From the NCBI RefSeq assembly GCF_047511655.1, contig NC_133395.1, positions 69,535,910 to 69,599,909 on the forward strand: a stretch of DNA of 64,000 nucleotides. The letters are read 5' to 3'. The translations under genes were made by a program, and so were the position numbers. Shown here piece by piece: positions 59,605 through 64,000 of the stretch. The notes beneath the pieces were generated by a model. It was given only the letters and a program-made list of their open reading frames with translations, ran no database searches and was not told the origin of the DNA. Within the stretch, counting starts at the first letter, position 1, and each line of letters starts with the position of its first letter. The stretch comes from Castor canadensis (taxonomy: Eukaryota; Chordata; Mammalia; Rodentia; Castoridae).

Positions 59605-61537
59605 TTCTTTTAAATCTATTTTTTTCCTTTATTGTTGTAATGGGTGAGGGTACATTGTGGCATTTACACAGGTTCTTACAGTGTACCAAATATATCATAC
59701 GTGAATTCACCTCCTCTGCCATTCTCCTTCACCCTCCCTCCCTACTTCCCTTGACTCCCGGAATAGTTTCACCAGGTATCGTTTTTCATTTTTGCATTTA
59801 CATACATGTGTACACATTTTTTGCACTGTAGTCACTCTCCTACCCCCTTTCCCCAACACCAGCGCCCCCCCCTCCCCGCAGGACTTGTTCTGCCCTCCTG
59901 TTGTTCTCTGATTTTGTAGAAGAAAAAAGAGAAAAGATAAAATGAAAAACATGGCATTTTAGCTTGTTTGAGATAAAGGTAGTTACACAAGGAGTTTCCT
60001 TGTGATATTCCCATGTGTATATGTATTATAACTCCAACTGGTTTATCTCCTCTAATTTTCTTCATTCTGCCTTAGTCCCTTCCTTATGGTAGTTTCAGAT
60101 TTCTGTATTCATTCTTGCATAGAGAATATATTGACCCTATTCAAGTTCTTAGTTTCCTTGCCCCTCATGTACATGACCTCTCCTTAGTGTGATCAGTGTT
60201 TCATAATACTGCTGCATTGTATTAGGACTGTATTCCACATATGAGTGAGAACATGTGGCTTTTGGCCTTCAGAGTTTGGCTGATTTCATTTAAGATGATG
60301 TTCTCCAGTTCCACCCATTTTTCTGTAAATGACAAAATTTCATTCTTCTTTCTGGCTGGGTAAAATTCCATTGTCTATAAATACCACATTTTCTTAATCC
60401 ATTTGTCAGTATTGGGGCATCTTGGCTCTTTCCATAGCTTAGCTATTGTGACTAGTGCAGCAATAAACATGGATGTGCAGGTGCTTTTGTTGTAAGCTGG
60501 CTCACAATCCTTTGGGTATATCCCTAGGAGTGGTATTGCTGGATTGTATGGCAGGCCTATTTTTAGCTTTTTAAGGAGCCTCCATATTGTTTTCCATATA
60601 GGTTGTACTAGCTTACATTCCCACTAGCAGTATATAAGGGTTCCTTTTTCCCTGCATTCTAGCCAACATTTGTTGTTGTGTTCTTGGTGGTAGCTCTTCT
60701 AACAGGAGTGAGGTGGAATCTTAATGTGGTTTTGATTTGCATTTCCTTTATGGCCAAGGATGGTGAGCATTTTTTCATGTGTCTTTTAGCCATTTGGACT
60801 TCTTCCTTTGAAAAGGCTCTGTTCAGTTCATTTGCCCATTTCTTCATTGGGTCATTGATTTTTGGGGAGTTTATAGCTTTTTGAGCTCCCTGTATGTTCT
60901 GGTTATTAACCCCTTGTCTGATGTATAGTTAGCAAAGATTTTCTCCCATTCTGTGGGTGGCCTCTTCAATTTAGAGACCACTTCTTTTGTTGTGCAGAAG
61001 CTATTTAATTTCATGTAGTCCTGTTTCTTAATCCTTTCTCTTAGTTGTTGAGCCACTTAAGTTCTACTGAGGACTTCATTGCCTATGCCTGTTGTTTCCT
61101 GCTTTTTCTGATACTAGCTTCAAGGTTTTAGGTTTTATATTAATGTTTTTAATCCACTTTGAGTTGATACTTGTACAGGATGACAAACATGAATTTAGTT
61201 TCAGTTTTCTGCAGGCAGATAATCTAGTTTTTTCAGCAACGTTTGTTGAAGAGGCTGTCTTTTCTCCATCATGTATGTTTTTGGCACCTTTGTCAAAAAT
61301 TAGGTGGGCGTAGCTGTGTGGATTCATATCCAGGTCTTGTATTCTGTTCCACTGGTCTTCATATTTTGTGCCAGTACCATGCTGTTTTTGTTTTTTTTTT
61401 TTTGTTTTTTTTGCCATGGCTTTGTAGTGTAGTTCGAAGTTTGTGATACCTCCAGCATCACTCTTTTTGCTCAGTATTATGTTGGTTGTTGGCAGTCTTT
61501 TGTTCTTCCAGATAACTGTAGGGTTGATTTCTTAAAG
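59605..61537 (-). mobile_element. 5'-truncated L1, 3'UTR and ORF2 C-terminal part
   Basis: A 1.9-kb antisense L1. Broken frames at 60659-60847, 60871-61056 and 61076-61417 read [20 protein letters not shown] and similar ORF2 C-terminal sequence. AAAGAATTTT at 59595-59604 and 61538-61547 is the likely target duplication. It inserted into the end of the old sense L1 to its left. Not coding. Confidence 0.88.
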
Positions 61538-61572
61538 AAAGAATTTTGAAAGTTTTCACCATGAAGAAATAC

Positions 61573-61672
61573 AAATGGCTGGCAGAGTGGCGCAAATGGT
61601 GAGTGCCTGCCTCCCAAGGGTGAGTTCAAAACCCAGTGCTGCCAAAAAACAGAAAAAAGAAAGAAAGAATAA
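61573..61672 (+). mobile_element. ID-like SINE
   Basis: GGCTGGCAGAGTGGCGCAAA, then GAGTTCAAAACCCAGTGCTG and an A-rich tail: a lone tRNA-like unit in sense orientation. Confidence 0.88.
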
Positions 61673-61985
61673 ATATTCACGGAGGTAAATATGTTTAACC
61701 TGACTTAAACACTATGCAGTATATATGCATCAAACATTATATGTACAATATTTGATTCATATATATAATTTTTGTTCTTACATATCAGTTTAAAATAAAT
61801 TTTTTAAAAAATTGATCAGTTTCATAAGATGTTTCGAGCATTAAATTAAATCCATATTTATGTGTGTAGTATTGGAAAACAGTTTTGAATTTATTACCAC
61901 AAAAGGGATGTCTGATGAATAATTGAAAAACCTTAATTTACTTTGATCATTTATTTAGAGATAGAATCATTATTGGTTAACACTA
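61673..61985. other. No recognised feature
   Basis: AT-rich intronic sequence. Confidence 0.4.
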
Positions 61986-62049
61986 GGCTGTTTATGGCTA
62001 TCAATTTTAAGACTTGTTAGTTTTCTCCTATATGCAGAGTCTAGATCTA

Positions 62050-62295
62050 AAAAGTGAATAATAAAATGCCATGATTGTAAAAGGAGGGCTGTTTGGGGGG
62101 AACCAAACAAAAGGAGGGGTAGGGGGAAAGGACAGGTGATGGGGGTGAATATGATTGAAGTACATTATATATAGGATGGAGATGGCATAATGAAACCCAA
62201 TAAAAACTGTAAAAGGAGAGAATAAGAAAGAATAATAGGGGTGAATTTGGTCAGAGTACATTATGGAAATATCACAATGAATGCCTTATACAATT
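62050..62295 (+). mobile_element. Older L1 3'UTR
   Basis: A G-rich segment (62073-62145) and the TATCACAATGAATGCCTTAT tail match the older L1 tail family. An internal duplication of the GGGGTGAATNTGNTNNNAGTACATTAT segment is visible. Confidence 0.65.
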
Positions 62296-62311
62296 AATAT
62301 ACTCTTATTTA

Positions 62312-62374
62312 TTTATTGCAGTACTGATGTTTGAACTCAGGGCCTCGTGCTTGCTAGGCAGGTGTTCTACTATT
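62312..62374 (-). mobile_element. ID-like SINE close to SPART exon 3
   Basis: TTTGAACTCAGGGCCTCGTG, then GCTAGGCAGGTGTTCTAC. The related flanks AATATACTCTTATTT and AATATATTCTAATTTT suggest a mutated target duplication. It lies about 210 bp upstream of the exon. Confidence 0.85.
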
Positions 62375-62585
62375 TAATATATTCTAATTTTTAAAGTTTT
62401 TTAAAAGACTTAATGGAACAATAACATTTTCATCAATTTTTACTGCAAGATCATCAGACTAATGTGATTAATTTTTGTTGGGGATTTGCTGATATTGATG
62501 GTTCTGTAAAATATTTTAAATGTATTCAAACATCGAAATGTTTATTTTGTAGTATTATAATTTTTCTTTTTCTTCTAACATTCAG

Positions 62586-62783
62586 GTTTGTGACTGGCTG
62601 TATCCTCTAGTTCCTGATAGATCTCCAGTTCTGAAATGTACTGTGGGAGCCTACATGTTTCCTGATACAATGTTACAAGCGGCAGGGTGCTTTGTGGGGG
62701 TAGTCTTATCCTCTGAGCTACCAGAAGATGATAGAGAACTCTTTGAGGATCTGTTAAGACAAATGTCTGACCTCCGGCTCCAG
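62586..62783 (+). CDS. SPART: SPART (spartin) second coding exon, residues 270-335
   Basis: This 198-bp, 66-codon exon starts VCDWLYPLVPDRSPVLKC and ends in LRLQ. It is open throughout and matches the segment that follows PPGFLQ in spartin. The acceptor has a long T/C tract from about 62562 and ends in CAG at 62583-62585. The donor is CAG|GTAACT at 62783/62784. Both boundaries are phase 0, so exon skipping would keep the frame. The segment belongs to the conserved middle of the protein, between the PPxY-containing linker and the C-terminal senescence domain, which should be encoded downstream of this window. No frameshift or stop is seen, consistent with a functional gene. Confidence 0.96.
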
Positions 62784-62827
62784 GTAACTTGTATCATCAT
62801 TTTAGGATGAAAATCTACTTTAATATG

Positions 62828-62900
62828 AGTACCTGCCTAGCAAATGCCAGGCCCTGTGTTCATACCCCTGGACTGAAAAAAAGAAAAAGAAAAAAAGGAA
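62828..62900 (+). mobile_element. Partial ID-like SINE
   Basis: GTACCTGCCTAGCAAATGCC, AGGCCCTGTGTTCATACCCC, then an A-rich tail. Only the 3' part of the tRNA-like unit remains. It lies 45 bp after the exon donor. Confidence 0.75.
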
Positions 62901-62984
62901 TTGTAATAAACCCTTAATGTGATCAAAATTAGGAGACTGAGTATATAGTTTTCTTCTGTGTTCCTAACACCATGCTGGAAATTT

Positions 62985-63215
62985 GTTGTATAGTAGTTAC
63001 AATTCTAGGCTTTGTAATCAAATTTCCTAGGTTTGAATTGACACTCTTCTACTTAGTGGATTTTTAATTTAGCTGTTACTGAATTACTCTGTACCTTACT
63101 TTCCTTATCATAAAATGGGAATAATAATGTCCACCTCACTGGGCTGTGGTGAGGATGAAAGCAATGTATTAGTGCTAGCAAGTGGTATAGCTCTGTGAAT
63201 GTTAGCTATTGTTTT
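62985..63215 (-). mobile_element. MIR element
   Basis: TAATTTAGCTGTTACTGAAT, TTTCCTTATCATAAAATGGG, AATAATAATGTCCACCTCAC and GGTGAGGATGAAAGCAATGT are in the MIR minus-strand order. Confidence 0.88.
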
Positions 63216-63423
63216 TACCACCACTCTAAACTGCTTGAGTGGAAAAATGGACTAATGGGATGAAATCATGACATTCTGAAGGTAATTTTAGCTTTAGATT
63301 CACATGGGTTATATTGGACATATAGGTGTATGATTGGCATTTTAGGAGTAGATTTTGATTGAGAGAATTTATCTTCTCATGACAAGTGAAGATTAAAAAT
63401 ACGTGATTTAAAATATGATAAAT

Positions 63424-63838
63424 GTTAGCTTTTTGTTGCCGTGACAGATACCTGATAAAAGCAATTTAAAAGGAATAAGGGTTTGTTTTGGCTCACAGTT
63501 TCAGAGGTTTCAGTTTATGGTGGACTGACTGTTGCTTTTAGAACTGTGGCAAGATAGAAGGACATGGCAGAGGACAGCCAAGAAGCAGAGCAAGAAAGAA
63601 AGAGGAAGAGGCTAGGGACAAGATATACCTTTCAAAGACCTGCCACCAGCAATTCACTTCCTCCAACAAAGCTCTACTTCCACTGCTTCTACTACATCCC
63701 AGTATCATTCAGTTATGAATCTATCAGTGGAGAGCCCCTCATGATCCAGTCACCTCTCAATGATTAGATCCACCATCTTGGACCAAGCCTTCAATGCTTG
63801 AGCCTTTTAGGGGACACTTGATATCCAAACCATAACAA
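63424..63838 (-). mobile_element. MaLR-type solo LTR (MLT1/MST-like)
   Basis: TTTTTGTTGCCGTGACAGAT, GTTTTGGCTCACAGTTTCAG, CCCCTCATGATCCAGTCACC and GGGGACACTTGATATCCAAA, CCATAACA give the reverse order of an ERVL-MaLR LTR. No internal region is seen, so it is a solo LTR. The short frame at 63564-63767 is not a gene. Confidence 0.88.
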
Positions 63839-64000
63839 TCACCCTCTGAACTTTCGTTATGTAGCCTGTTTCCTCTGTCAATATGCTTATCTGTCAGGGA
63901 GCTAAAACAGGTTATTTTTGACAAGGTTTCTTTTAGGTGTTCCTGCCCATCCTACTGTTTGGCAAGAGAGGAAAAATATTTTTGACTATGAGTATGAACA

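Larger units (their letters stand above)
55578..62585 (+). other. SPART: SPART intron 2
   Basis: A phase-0 intron of 7.0 kb with GT-AG ends. It carries a MER20-like element, a composite SINE, two antisense 5'-truncated L1 copies, an old sense L1 3' end and tRNA-like SINE units. The parts 56,562-58,226 and 58,719-59,220 are AT-rich with no recognised feature. Confidence 0.93.

Overview
The window is nuclear DNA from a placental mammal. It has an AT-rich background, one CpG island, a gene with large introns and GT-AG splice sites, and layered transposon debris. The lineage-specific short interspersed elements (SINEs) combine an ID/tRNA-like unit with 7SL/B1-like arms. Together with the young L1 3' ends they look rodent, most like a castorimorph such as beaver. 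That assignment is made from memory of repeat style and is not proven here.

The only protein-coding gene I can support is SPART (SPG20, spartin), on the + strand in the right quarter. A CpG island at about 47.6-48.6 kb is the likely promoter and noncoding first exon, with a candidate splice donor at 48129/48130. Intron 1 runs to the acceptor before 54769. The first coding exon (54771-55577, 269 codons) carries the start codon, the MIT domain and a PPAY motif. Intron 2 runs to 62585. The next coding exon (62586-62783, 66 codons) continues in frame. The C-terminal half, including the senescence domain, lies beyond the right edge.

The first 47.5 kb have no recognisable gene and read as the intergenic region upstream of SPART. 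They hold L1 fragments of several ages, some with visible target-site duplications (TSDs). They also hold many composite SINEs, one simple ID element, MIR copies, and hAT (MER5-like) and Tc1/mariner-Tigger-like DNA transposons. A few decayed LTR-like pieces and simple repeats complete the set. Several elements are nested, which gives relative ages. The SPART introns hold the same mix, including a Tigger copy with a transposase remnant, a MER20-like element, two 5'-truncated antisense L1s and an MaLR-type LTR.

I found no operon, CRISPR array, functional RNA gene or obviously new system. The most interesting leads are a tandem-hairpin segment inside a Tigger-type element, an unusually long multi-arm SINE, nested L1 architecture with a probable detached L1 5'UTR, and the regulatory potential of the CpG island and the intronic MER20-like copy.
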